Of a stretch of 64,000 nt of DNA, positions 34,200 through 41,627 are shown piece by piece (positions within the stretch are counted from its first letter, which is position 1; each line of letters opens with the position of its first letter). The position numbers and the translations under genes were made by a program. Under the pieces are notes generated by a model. The model worked only from the letters and a program-made list of their open reading frames with translations, was not told the origin of the DNA and made no database searches. The stretch is from Micromonospora sp. RHAY321. Its GTDB lineage: Bacteria; Actinomycetota; Actinomycetes; Mycobacteriales; Micromonosporaceae. The stretch covers positions 806,001-870,000 of the forward strand of contig NZ_JAMHIW010000001.1 in assembly GCF_023896955.1 (NCBI RefSeq). Reading direction: 5' to 3'.

Positions 34200-34868
34200 A
34201 TGACCAGAACCGGCCCGCTGTCGCGCCCGCCGTACGGGCACACTCCCGCCGCGTTCCAGCTCGCTCTGGTGGGAGTGGTCGGCGTCGTCGCCGGCAGTGT
34301 CTTCGCCGCGACGCTGTCGCCTCAGCTCGCCCCGCTGGTCGGCTGGGACGCGGCAGCCCTGAGCTGGCTGGGGCTGGTCTGGCGCAGACTCTGGCCGCTG
34401 GACGCCACGCGGACCTCCCGGGTCGCCTCGTACGAGGACCCCAACCGGGCCATCCGCGACGTGGTGCTGCTGATCGCCTGCCTGGCCAGCCTGCTGGCGG
34501 TGGGACTGGTGCTGGCCACCGCCCGCGCCGCGCCGCCCGGGATGGCCCGGGAGGTGGACGGCGCGTTGGGCGTGTTCAGTGTGCTGCTGTCCTGGCTGGT
34601 GGTGCACACCGTATTCGCCGCCCGATACGCCCGGATCTACTACACCGGCCCGGACGGCGGGATCAACTTCAACCAGCCGGAGCCGCCCCGCTACACCGAC
34701 TTCGCGTACGTGGCGTTCACGATCGGGACGACGTTCCAGGTCTCGGACACCAACCTGACCAGCAACGAGATGCGCAGCACCGTCCTGCGGCATTCGATGA
34801 TCTCGTACCTCTTCGGCGCGTTCATCATCGCCGTGACGGTGAACCTGCTGGCCGGTCTGGCCCGCTGA
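34200..34868 (+). CDS. DUF1345 integral membrane protein
   Basis: 222 residues with about five membrane helices (roughly 20-38, 44-60, 85-108, 121-141, 195-218). The conserved part is RIYYTGPDGGINFNQPEPPRYTDFAYVAFTIGTTFQVSDT (quoted in two pieces: the N-Q-P-E-PP motif and the D-F-A-Y-V-A-F stretch), followed by RSTVLRHSMISYLFGAFI. This matches DUF1345, a family with a potassium-channel-like pore-loop segment; function unproven. It ends 248 bp before the convergent endonuclease-like gene, with a strong hairpin in between. Confidence 0.85.
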   Translation: MTRTGPLSRPPYGHTPAAFQLALVGVVGVVAGSVFAATLSPQLAPLVGWDAAALSWLGLVWRRLWPLDATRTSRVASYEDPNRAIRDVVLLIACLASLLAVGLVLATARAAPPGMAREVDGALGVFSVLLSWLVVHTVFAARYARIYYTGPDGGINFNQPEPPRYTDFAYVAFTIGTTFQVSDTNLTSNEMRSTVLRHSMISYLFGAFIIAVTVNLLAGLAR

Positions 34869-34923
34869 GCGCCCACCTGACCCGGATGCGGCACGGGCGG
34901 CGGGCTGGTCGCCGGGACAGGCG

Positions 34924-34959
34924 GGCGCCCCGGGGTCACGAACCGCGACCGGGGGCGCC
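34924..34959. terminator. terminator hairpin between convergent genes
   Basis: GGCGCCCC (34924-34931) pairs with GGGGCGCC (34952-34959), and the adjoining GGTC and GACC extend the stem with a small bulge. It lies 55 bp after the DUF1345 stop. The rest of the 248-bp gap (34869-35116) holds nothing else I can name apart from a short AT-rich patch near 35085-35095. Confidence 0.6.
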
Positions 34960-35116
34960 ACGCAAACCTGCCCAGGCGGTGAGTCACGTCCGAACCGGGC
35001 GCGATCACCAGGCGGTGGAGGCCGCCCGAACCGAGCGGCTGTCACTGCCGGGTACAACCATACGACAGAACATCCCCCGTACGGTTAGATTTTGGGGAAC
35101 TGTGGGCCAGGGCACG

Positions 35117-35764
35117 TCATGGTCTACCGGTCAGCTCCGCGTACCGGTGCTCCAGGTCGACCCGCGCGAGCGCCCCCACCAGCCAGGCCAGCCGCTCCGA
35201 CTCCCCGCTGCCGGCCAACCCGGCCAGGTCGTCGGCCGACCGTCCCAGACCGAGCCGGCGGGCCGCAGCCAACGCCCTCCGGTCGGCCACCGGCGCGACC
35301 TCCCGCCACAACGCCTGCGCCTCGCGCAGGAACAGGTCGATCACCTGATCGTCGACCCCCGGCAGCTCGGCGAGCAGCGCCCGCTCCCGGGCCGGGTCGT
35401 GGTGCGCCAGCGCGCGCAACCGCCGCAGGTCACCCCGGTACCGCTCGACGACCGTGCGGGCCAGATCGCCCAGCGCGTCCGCCAACGCGTCCACGTCGCC
35501 GCGCTGGCCGCTGTCGCGCAGCACCCGCACCCGGTCCTGATGCAGGGAACGGGCCAGCCGGGCCGCGCTGTCCCAGCCCGCGTCGCGTAGCGCGCCGGCG
35601 CCGTCCAACGCCCGGCGGAAGTCACCTCGTCGGGCCAGTAGCACCGACAGGTAGAGCACCTGGAACAGGCTCGCCGGGTTGTTGATGACCCGGAAGCCGT
35701 ACTGCTCGGCGAAGCCCCGTCCACTGCCGGCAAGCCGGCGGGCCAGGCGCTTCCGGTCCTCCAT
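35117..35764 (-). CDS. endonuclease III-like (HhH-GPD superfamily) protein, probably inactive as a lyase
   Basis: 215 residues from the ATG ending at 35764; ATG at 35788 is possible. The C-terminal half has ELPGVDDQVIDLFLREAQALW and VADRRALAAARRLGL, the helix-hairpin-helix and following Asp region of HhH-GPD base-excision enzymes. The Lys that acts as Schiff-base nucleophile in endonuclease III (GVGRKTA) is replaced (GVDDQVI), so a bifunctional lyase is not expected. The N-terminal half is a helical bundle. Actinobacterial members are labelled endonuclease; the substrate is unknown. No iron-sulfur cysteines are present. Confidence 0.7.
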   Translation of the reverse strand: MEDRKRLARRLAGSGRGFAEQYGFRVINNPASLFQVLYLSVLLARRGDFRRALDGAGALRDAGWDSAARLARSLHQDRVRVLRDSGQRGDVDALADALGDLARTVVERYRGDLRRLRALAHHDPARERALLAELPGVDDQVIDLFLREAQALWREVAPVADRRALAAARRLGLGRSADDLAGLAGSGESERLAWLVGALARVDLEHRYAELTGRP

Positions 35765-35843
35765 CGGAGTTATCAGACTGGTCGGCATGCCGGCGACTAC
35801 CCGCGCCACCGTCGGTCACACGCCGTCGGCATGGCACGCAGCG

Positions 35844-36797
35844 TCAGCCGTGCAGGCCGCCCGTGCGGTCGCGGGCCTTGAGCCGGGTTGTGGGCAGGGC
35901 GGGCGCCGGCAACGGCGGAGCCAAATCGTCGGCGACCACACCGAAGCGGCGCCCGGCCATCCAGTCCTCCCGCGCCGCCGCGACCTCCTCGTGGGAGCGA
36001 CCGACGAAGTTCCACCACATCACCAGCGGCTCCTCGAACGGCGTCCCGCCCAGCAGCAGCAACCGAGCCCCGGCACCGCCCCGCACGGTCAGCTCGCGAC
36101 GACCCGAGCCCAGGTAGAGCAGCGCCCCCGGCTCGAACCCGACCCCGCCGGCCTCGGCGGAGCCGTTCATCGCCAGCAGCGCGTACTCGAAGTCGGGCCG
36201 CAGCGGCAGCGTGGTCGGCGCCGACCCACCCAGCTCCAACTGCACACCGACCAGTGGCGTGTGCACCACAGCCGGCGACCGCTCGCCGGCGAACTCGCCG
36301 ACCAGCAGGGTCACGTCCAGCTCGCCGTCACGCCACCGCGGCAGGTCGGCGTGGTGGGCGAAGTCCGCCGCGCCGGCCCGCGCCGGGTCCGGCAACGCCA
36401 CCCAGAGCTGCACGCCGTGCATCACCGGCGGATGCCTGTCCGGCGACCGCTCCGAGTGGGAGATCCCGTGCCCGGAGGTCATCACGTTCAGCTGACCGGG
36501 CAGGATCGGCTGGACGTTGCCGAGGCTGTCCCGGTGCAGGATCTCGCCGTCCAACAGCCACGTCACCGTCTGCAGCCCGGTGTGCGGGTGCGGCGGCACC
36601 TCCATACCGGGCCGCTCCGCCACGTCGTCCGGCCCGAAATGGTCCACGAAGCACCAGGCGCCGACCATCCGGCGCGGGCGCTGCGGCAGCAGCCGCCGCA
36701 CGGTCGTGTACCGGCCCAGCGGCACGTCGTGGCCGGGCAGCAGCACACTGCCGGGATCGACGGCGGCCACGCCGGGCGGTCGGGTCTCCGCCGGCAT
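35844..36797 (-). CDS. pirin-family bicupin protein
   Basis: 317 residues from the ATG ending at 36797; a GTG 18 bp upstream is also plausible. The N-terminal cupin has VDHFGPDD, then PPHPHTGLQTVTWLLDGEI and HRDSLGN, giving the three His and one Glu that hold iron in pirin; the ISHSERSPD stretch is also typical. The C-terminal pirin domain includes LLLLGGTPFEEPLVMWWNFVGRS. Some pirins are quercetin dioxygenases and others regulators; which applies here is unclear. Its stop lies 79 bp upstream of the endonuclease-like gene start on the same strand. Confidence 0.92.
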   Translation of the reverse strand: MPAETRPPGVAAVDPGSVLLPGHDVPLGRYTTVRRLLPQRPRRMVGAWCFVDHFGPDDVAERPGMEVPPHPHTGLQTVTWLLDGEILHRDSLGNVQPILPGQLNVMTSGHGISHSERSPDRHPPVMHGVQLWVALPDPARAGAADFAHHADLPRWRDGELDVTLLVGEFAGERSPAVVHTPLVGVQLELGGSAPTTLPLRPDFEYALLAMNGSAEAGGVGFEPGALLYLGSGRRELTVRGGAGARLLLLGGTPFEEPLVMWWNFVGRSHEEVAAAREDWMAGRRFGVVADDLAPPLPAPALPTTRLKARDRTGGLHG

Positions 36798-36884
36798 CGA
36801 TTCAGTACGCTCCACCGCCCGACTGTACGCTCGCGCCCACCCGCCCCTGCGACCCTTCCCACCTGCGGCTACCGCCCCCGGGCG

Positions 36885-37814
36885 TCACCGGGTGCTGGAG
36901 GCCACCGTCACGCTGCTGGCTCCTGCCACCAGGTCGAGGTAGAGCCGGTCCGCCGACCGGTCCCATCCCGGCGTACTCAGCAGCGCCCCGGCGGCCACCC
37001 CGGCCCACCGCTCGTCACGCACCACGACCGAGCCGGCGCCAGTTCCCACGCGCACCCGTACCGGCGGCTCGCCGGGCACCCGGACGTCGAGTTGGCTCGT
37101 TCCGGCGGTCAGACGCACCGTCGTGGTGCCGTTCAGGGGTGGCAGGAGGAGTTCGGTACGGGACGACCCACCGCCAAGCTCCATGCCCAGCAGCCGAGCG
37201 CGGGTCAGGTCGAGCACCTGGCTGCTCACCCCGCCGGACAAGTGGAGGCGCCAGTCGACCCGTTCGTTGAGGTGCACCCGCACGGCCCGCTCCCCGGACG
37301 TACCGGTCGCCACCACGCCGAGCTGGACGCGCTCGCCCAGCACCGCCGGTCGCGGAACCACACCCGAGCCGGCCGGGCTGCTGATCCGGTAGAGGTCGTC
37401 ACCCAGATCCGCCACCCGCAGATCGAAGGAGGACAGCCCGTCGACGAGCACGAAGGTGGCCTGCCGCCGGCCCGCCAGCGGCGCGGTCATCGTCTGCCCG
37501 ACCGCCGCAGCGCCGTCACCGCCCGGCGCGACACCTCCGCGCCCGGTGGGCTCGGCGGCACCGGCCGAACTTCCGGCACCATCGGGACCAGTGCCGTCTG
37601 GTCCGGCGCCGTCGGGGGCGCCGGAGTAGGCCATGCCGAGGCGGTGCGGGTCGGCGACGATCACGGCCACTGCGGCGGCACCGAGGATCAGCACGACGAC
37701 TGCGGCGGCCAGCAGGATCCGAGCCTCGCTCGACCAGCGCTGGGGCGTTGCCTCGTCAGCCGTCGGCGGCTCCGGCCCCGGTTGGCGATCCGTGCCGTGC
37801 CCCACTGCCACCAT
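36885..37814 (-). CDS. single-pass membrane protein with extracytoplasmic beta domain, unknown function
   Basis: 309 residues from the ATG ending at 37814, preceded by GGAGGGACGAAGGC. A cytoplasmic N-terminus of about 30 residues (GPEPPTADEATPQRW), one membrane helix (about 32-54), then a disordered linker with repeats of GAPDGAGPDGTGPDGAG and finally about 200 residues rich in V, L, R and G that should form beta sheet (FVLVDGLSSFDLRVADL, VRVHLNERVDWRLHLSGG). No catalytic motif is visible. The late part resembles adhesin-like or lipoprotein-like toastrack domains in which mostly beta strands repeat. Function unknown. Confidence 0.7.
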   Translation of the reverse strand: MVAVGHGTDRQPGPEPPTADEATPQRWSSEARILLAAAVVVLILGAAAVAVIVADPHRLGMAYSGAPDGAGPDGTGPDGAGSSAGAAEPTGRGGVAPGGDGAAAVGQTMTAPLAGRRQATFVLVDGLSSFDLRVADLGDDLYRISSPAGSGVVPRPAVLGERVQLGVVATGTSGERAVRVHLNERVDWRLHLSGGVSSQVLDLTRARLLGMELGGGSSRTELLLPPLNGTTTVRLTAGTSQLDVRVPGEPPVRVRVGTGAGSVVVRDERWAGVAAGALLSTPGWDRSADRLYLDLVAGASSVTVASSTR

Positions 37815-37940
37815 GCCTTCGTCCCTCCGCCGGTCCCCGCCGGGGGTACGTACGTACCCACCCCCGGATCGGATCACTCCGCGCCGATCGCGCCACTCCG
37901 CTCCGTTGCCTGCGGAGATTCACGGTGGTGATGCAGACGC

Positions 37941-37975
37941 CGCTGGCCGGCACCCGTGTCGGGTGCCGGCCAGCG
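37941..37975 (-). terminator. strong terminator of the lysozyme-like gene 2
   Basis: A perfect 15-bp stem (37941-37955 with 37961-37975, arms CGCTGGCCGGCACCC and complement) with a 5-nt loop lies 20 bp after the stop of the lysozyme-like gene. It reads as a hairpin from either strand but is best placed to end the minus-strand transcript. Confidence 0.85.
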
Positions 37976-37995
37976 ATCAGATTGCTCTATACGGG

Positions 37996-38553
37996 TCAGC
38001 TGTTCCAGTGCTGGGCGACGAGGTCGGTGGCCTGCTGCTCCCACTGGGCGTAGGCGTCCGGGTAGGCCGATACCTGCACGGTCTGCGCGGCGTCGGTCAG
38101 TGGCATGTCCTGCCACCCGTCGACCTGCTTCAAACCCTTCAGGAACGCGGTGGTCGAGTAGTCGGGGTCGGTGATCTGCTCCGGGGTACCCCAACCCGAG
38201 CTCGGTCGCTGCTGGAACAAACCCAGCGAGTCGTGATCGTTGCGGTCGCCGAGGTGGCCCAGGTTCTCCAGCTTCGACTCCTGCAGGCTCGTCGCGATCG
38301 AGATGACCGCGGCCCGCTCGGGCAGGCCCGCCTTCTTCGTCGCGGCGATGATCGCCTTCACGTTCGCCGTCTGCTCATCGTTCAGATCGATGTGCGACTG
38401 CTCGCCCTGCGGCTTGACGGTCTGCACCGCAACCGCAACCGGCTTCGCATCGACCGGAGCAGCGGCGTGGGCGGCGATGGGACCGGCGAACACACCACCG
38501 GCGAACGCCAGACCAGCAACGGACAGCATGCTCTTACGCATGATCGTGTTCAT
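37996..38553 (-). CDS. secreted lysozyme-like (transglycosylase-fold) protein, paralogue 2 of 3
   Basis: 185 residues from the ATG ending at 38553, with GAAGGAGC at good spacing. Sec signal: MNTIMRKSMLSVAGLAFAGG followed by cleavage after AHA near residue 30. The mature protein is almost only the domain: IATSLQESKLENL, with the Glu near residue 93 in the place of the lysozyme/SLT acid, and NDHDSLGLFQQRPSSGWG, then GWQDMPLTDAAQTVQVSAYP. It shares long identical stretches with the protein at 41628-42341 and weaker ones with 10589-11437. It has no cysteines or binding module. Three tandem sigma-R-type promoter motifs lie 150-340 bp upstream. Cell-wall remodelling is inferred. Confidence 0.8.
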   Translation of the reverse strand: MNTIMRKSMLSVAGLAFAGGVFAGPIAAHAAAPVDAKPVAVAVQTVKPQGEQSHIDLNDEQTANVKAIIAATKKAGLPERAAVISIATSLQESKLENLGHLGDRNDHDSLGLFQQRPSSGWGTPEQITDPDYSTTAFLKGLKQVDGWQDMPLTDAAQTVQVSAYPDAYAQWEQQATDLVAQHWNS

Positions 38554-38705
38554 GGGGGTAGCTCCTTCACGGGGGTAGACACCCGCATCACCGCTCGGGG
38601 GGAACGGCATAGGGGTGCAAGCACCTCGTCCGGCGCTCTCAAACACGGGAGGAAAAGTCTCACGGCGGCTCACGGGCGCAGGGCTCGTGGCGCCGGGTCT
38701 GTGTG

Positions 38706-38731
38706 TAACGACCGCCGGGCCAGGCTCATTC
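38706..38731 (-). promoter_or_regulatory. sigma-R/SigH-type promoter motif, tandem copy A
   Basis: On the minus strand GGAAT (38731-38727) is followed by exactly 18 bases and then GTT (38708-38706), inside GGTCGTTACACA. It is the copy nearest to the lysozyme-like gene, about 150 bp before its start. Confidence 0.6.
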
Positions 38732-38784
38732 CGGGGTGCGGCACCCTGACGTGCGGGTGCTGGTGCGGTCGTTCAGGGGATGTG

Positions 38785-38810
38785 TAACGACCGGGGGTGG
38801 CCTGGCATTC
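38785..38810 (-). promoter_or_regulatory. sigma-R/SigH-type promoter motif, tandem copy B
   Basis: GGAAT (38810-38806), 18 bases, then GTT (38787-38785), inside GGTCGTTACACA. It starts 79 bp upstream of copy A. GGTCGTT and AACGACC around this copy form an inverted repeat (38766-38791), so an operator could overlap it. Confidence 0.6.
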
Positions 38811-38865
38811 CAACCCGGCGGGGGTCGGGGCGGCGGGCCGTGGTGCTGCGATCGTCAGGGTATGT

Positions 38866-38891
38866 AACGACCCCCGACCGGCCCCCATTCC
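38866..38891 (-). promoter_or_regulatory. sigma-R/SigH-type promoter motif, tandem copy C
   Basis: GGAAT (38891-38887), 18 bases, then GTT (38868-38866), inside GGTCGTTACATA, 81 bp upstream of copy B. The bases between the two boxes differ among all three copies, while both boxes and the spacing are identical. Confidence 0.6.
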
Positions 38892-39121
38892 GCCGCACGG
38901 ATGCACCGGATCACAGGTCAATGCGGCATGAACCGGACAACAGGCCACTCGCGGGTCAGTCGCCCGACCAGTCCGGAGTCACACCGGCCCCTGCGGAGGG
39001 TGATCCACTCGGCATCCCTGACATCGGGCATCCTGACGCCGGGGAAACCACGACATCACCGACAACGAGTCGATCACCCGCCACGGGGCGACGCCCGGCC
39101 GGGTCTCGGCGACACCGGCGA

Positions 39122-39154
39122 TACCTCACAGGTATATATATGCCTCACAGGTAT
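39122..39154. promoter_or_regulatory. tandem palindromic operator-like sites in an AT-rich patch
   Basis: ATACCT-CAC-AGGTAT (39122-39136 region) is a perfect 6-3-6 palindrome. A second copy, ATGCCT-CAC-AGGTAT, follows at a 19-bp period (ends 39154), and the ATATATAT between them makes a third, overlapping dyad. The patch is strikingly AT-rich for this genome. It looks like a double site for a dimeric repressor such as a PadR or Xre type; no such regulator gene lies nearby. Confidence 0.5.
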
Positions 39155-39247
39155 CGCGGCCACGACCGCGACCGCCACCCGGCGGGCTTGGCTTGCTGCG
39201 TGGCCCCAAGGAAGTCGCCGGCACCACCGGCGGCGGGCTGCGGCCGG

Positions 39248-39559
39248 TCAGCCGGCGAGTCGGGAGCGGACCTTGGCGGCGCAGGAGTCGAGCACCGTCC
39301 GCGCATCCAGGCCCAGGCTCTCGATTGCCACCAGCGCCGTGAAGGCGACGTCGGCCAGTTCCGCCGCAACGTCCTCGCGGGTGTGGGTGACGCCCTTGCG
39401 CGGATTCTGCCCGAGCAGACCGATCCAGGCGGCCGAGGCCTCCCCCGCCTCCTCGGTCAGCTTGAGAATGCGGCAGGTCAGTTCCGTCTGCCCGGTGCCG
39501 TTCGCCGCGTCCAACCAGCCACGCGACGCTCGGGCGGCCTCCCAGATCGACTCGTCCAC
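39248..39559 (-). CDS. MazG-like nucleotide pyrophosphohydrolase
   Basis: 103 residues, GTG start. All-helical NTP pyrophosphohydrolase domain: ILKLTEEAGEASAAWIGLLG supplies the E-E-x2-E metal site and DVAAELADVAFTALVAIE the E-x2-D half, as in MazG and dUTPase-like enzymes. These hydrolyse (d)NTPs to monophosphate and pyrophosphate, as housecleaning or stress control. The single-domain size fits the MazG-like group. It stands alone on the minus strand, divergent from the secreted hydrolase gene, with 214 bp between them in which I see no clear regulatory site. Confidence 0.88.
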   Translation of the reverse strand: MDESIWEAARASRGWLDAANGTGQTELTCRILKLTEEAGEASAAWIGLLGQNPRKGVTHTREDVAAELADVAFTALVAIESLGLDARTVLDSCAAKVRSRLAG

Positions 39560-39773
39560 GGCGACCAGTCAACCCGACCGACCTGCGAGGTCACACAGCC
39601 GGGCCCCACCACCACGGCGTGCTCTGACCGGCCGGACAGTTGAGCCTGACCGAGCGATCAGCGCAGCCATTGACTCCGGTCGACGGCGGTTCTAGGTTCA
39701 GGGCGCTACCGGCCGGTAGGCAACCGTCCCGCCTGGTCGCCCCCGGGCGACATCCGTCCGATGGGGAGCACCG

Positions 39774-41141
39774 ATGCTGTCCACACCCGTCCGTACCCTC
39801 CGCCGTCTGCTCGGCGCCACCGCGACCCTGACCCTGGCGGTCGGGCTGGCCGGCGCGGCGCCGGCCAGCGCCGCCGACCGCGACCCGACAGGCGGCCAGC
39901 CGCTGCCCGGGTACACCATCGAGAATCCGCCGCTCGCGCCGCTGGTCGTGGCCGGCAAACCGACGACGGTACGCCAGGGCGTGCACCGCCACGCCGGGTA
40001 CATCATCGAGGTCCCCGCCCGGTGGAACGGTGACCTGGTGCTGTGGGCGCACGGCTACCGCGGCCAGGGCACGGTGCTCTCGCCGGAGCAACCCGGCTTC
40101 GGGCTGCGCCAACGGCTGCTGGAGCAGGGGTACGCCTGGGCGTCGTCGTCGTACGACCGCAACGGATTCGACATCCGCTCCGGGGTGCTGGGCACCAAGG
40201 ACCTGTCCGAGCACTTCGGACGGACGATCCGCCGGCCGCACCACACCTACCTGGCGGGGGTGTCGATGGGCGGGTACGTCATCGGCCGTTCGCTGGAGCA
40301 GTACCCCGGCTACTACGACGGGGCGCTGCCCATGTGCGGGGTGCTCGGCGACCAGACGCTGCTGGACTTCTACCTCGACTACAACCTCGTCGCGCAGACC
40401 CTCGCCGGGGTGCCCGCCTACCCGACGCCGGCCGACTACCTGACGAATGCCGTACCACGCATCCAGGTGGCCCTCGGTCTGGCCGGGCTCACCCCCACCG
40501 GGCCGGACACCACCACCGACCGGGGTAAGCAGCTGCGGGCGATCACGGTGAACCGTACGGGTGGGCCGAGGCCCGGCGCGGACGCCGCGTTCGCCGTGTG
40601 GAAGGACTTCCTCTTCTCGATCAGCGTGACCAGCGGCGGTGACTCCCCCGCGCAGCGGCCCGGTCAACTCTCCACCAACCTGCTCACCCGCTACAGCCCG
40701 AACACCCCGGTCAACGTCAACGCCACCGTCCCGCGGATCGCCCCGGAGAACGTCCGGCAGCGACTCCTGCCGACGCTGACCGAGGTGCCACGGATCGCCG
40801 GCCGGCCCACCGCGCCAGTGCTCAGCCTGCACGGCCTCGGTGACCTGTTCGTGCCGTTCAGCATGGAGCAGGCGTACGCCACGGACGTGGCCCGGCACGG
40901 CCGCAGCAAGCTGGTGGTGCAGCGGGCCATCCGGGCCACGCAGCACTGCGAGTTCAGCCCCGCCGAGGCTGGCGCCGCCTGGGACGACCTGGTGTCCTGG
41001 GTACGCACCGGCAAACGCCCGGCCGGCGACACGGTGACCGATCCGGCCGTGGTGGCCAGGGCAGACTACGGCTGTCGATTCAGCGACCGGGCCGCGTACG
41101 CCGCCGGTGTCGGCACCCGCCGCCTCTACCCGGCCTGCTGA
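39774..41141 (+). CDS. secreted alpha/beta hydrolase
   Basis: 455 residues with a Sec signal peptide (MLSTPVRTLRRLLGATATLT..., cleavage after ASA near residue 33). The alpha/beta hydrolase fold has LVLWAHGYRGQG (oxyanion strand), AGVSMGGYVIG (nucleophile Ser near residue 165), LSLHGLGDLFVPF with the acidic residue near 360, and RATQHCEFSP with the catalytic His near 387. A long insert between the nucleophile and the acid (about residues 185-330) forms a lid. The family includes tannase- and feruloyl-esterase-like secreted enzymes; substrate unknown. The next gene starts 2 bp after its stop. Confidence 0.87.
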   Translation: MLSTPVRTLRRLLGATATLTLAVGLAGAAPASAADRDPTGGQPLPGYTIENPPLAPLVVAGKPTTVRQGVHRHAGYIIEVPARWNGDLVLWAHGYRGQGTVLSPEQPGFGLRQRLLEQGYAWASSSYDRNGFDIRSGVLGTKDLSEHFGRTIRRPHHTYLAGVSMGGYVIGRSLEQYPGYYDGALPMCGVLGDQTLLDFYLDYNLVAQTLAGVPAYPTPADYLTNAVPRIQVALGLAGLTPTGPDTTTDRGKQLRAITVNRTGGPRPGADAAFAVWKDFLFSISVTSGGDSPAQRPGQLSTNLLTRYSPNTPVNVNATVPRIAPENVRQRLLPTLTEVPRIAGRPTAPVLSLHGLGDLFVPFSMEQAYATDVARHGRSKLVVQRAIRATQHCEFSPAEAGAAWDDLVSWVRTGKRPAGDTVTDPAVVARADYGCRFSDRAAYAAGVGTRRLYPAC

Positions 41142-41143
41142 GC

Positions 41144-41557
41144 ATGCGCGGCGCGGTCGCCGGCGGGTTGATCGGCCTGTGCCTGCCCCTCTTTCCCCTC
41201 GGGCTGGCCACGCTGGTCGTCGCCGACGGCGTCGCCCGGTTGGTCGGCGCGGCGGCGATGCTCGTGGCCGTCGCCATGGCCGTTGGCTGGTGGTATCTCG
41301 CCGGACGTCACGACGGCGCGGCGGACCGCGTCGGTCCGCGACGCCACCTCCTGCTCAGCCTTGCGGCGTTGGGTGGCGTGGAGTTTGTCCTGATCGGTCT
41401 GGGTTGGAGCGCCGCAGTCGGCGGATGGGGCAAGGCGATCGCCCTGGCCTGGATCGCCGTCGGCGTAGCTCTCTTCGCCGCGTTCTGGCGGAAGGTCGTG
41501 CCGTACTACGTCGACGAGCCTCCGGGGGCGGACGGCGACGCACCGGAGCAGCGCTGA
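41144..41557 (+). CDS. four-helix small membrane protein, unknown
   Basis: 137 residues, ATG 2 bp after the hydrolase stop, so the two are cotranscribed. Four hydrophobic segments (about 5-27, 31-51, 68-90, 95-115) and a short charged tail ending DEPPGADGDAPEQR. A cytoplasmic or outer loop with AGRHDGAADRVGPRR separates helices 2 and 3. No family recognised; no charged residues inside the helices suggest transport. A strong bidirectional terminator follows at 41575-41610. Confidence 0.7.
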   Translation: MRGAVAGGLIGLCLPLFPLGLATLVVADGVARLVGAAAMLVAVAMAVGWWYLAGRHDGAADRVGPRRHLLLSLAALGGVEFVLIGLGWSAAVGGWGKAIALAWIAVGVALFAAFWRKVVPYYVDEPPGADGDAPEQR

Positions 41558-41574
41558 CAGCGGGCGAACGAACG

Positions 41575-41610
41575 ACGCCGGCCGGCTCCCTCTCGGGAAC
41601 CGGCCGGCGT
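41575..41610. terminator. bidirectional terminator hairpin
   Basis: ACGCCGGCCGG (41575-41585) pairs perfectly with CCGGCCGGCGT (41600-41610) across a 14-nt loop. It sits between the convergent small membrane-protein gene and the third lysozyme-like gene, 17 bp from both stops. Confidence 0.85.
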
Positions 41611-41627
41611 GTGTCATCGCTGTCGTA

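Larger units (their letters stand above)
38554..39247. other. 694-bp non-coding region with tandem promoter-like repeats and a palindromic site
   Basis: No convincing gene lies here. It holds the leader of the lysozyme-like gene, three repeats at about 80-bp period that each carry a GGAAT-N18-GTT motif on the minus strand (38706-38731, 38785-38810, 38866-38891), and a pair of ATACCT-type palindromes at 39122-39154. The open frames across it shift with the repeats and lack ribosome binding sites. Confidence 0.7.

Noticed and set aside
34960-35116. SOS (LexA) box near the AT-rich patch at 35070-35100
   Set aside because: GAAC and GTAC elements are present but the spacing and symmetry of an actinobacterial LexA box are not.
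38699-38940. Repeats at 38.7-38.9 kb as a CRISPR array
   Set aside because: Only the two short boxes are conserved, the units are about 80 bp, and no cas genes are near. Tandem promoters fit better.
38901-39695. Plus-strand coding gene across 38.9-39.7 kb
   Set aside because: The frame spans repeats and the antisense of the MazG-like gene, starts without a ribosome binding site, and has no recognisable motif.
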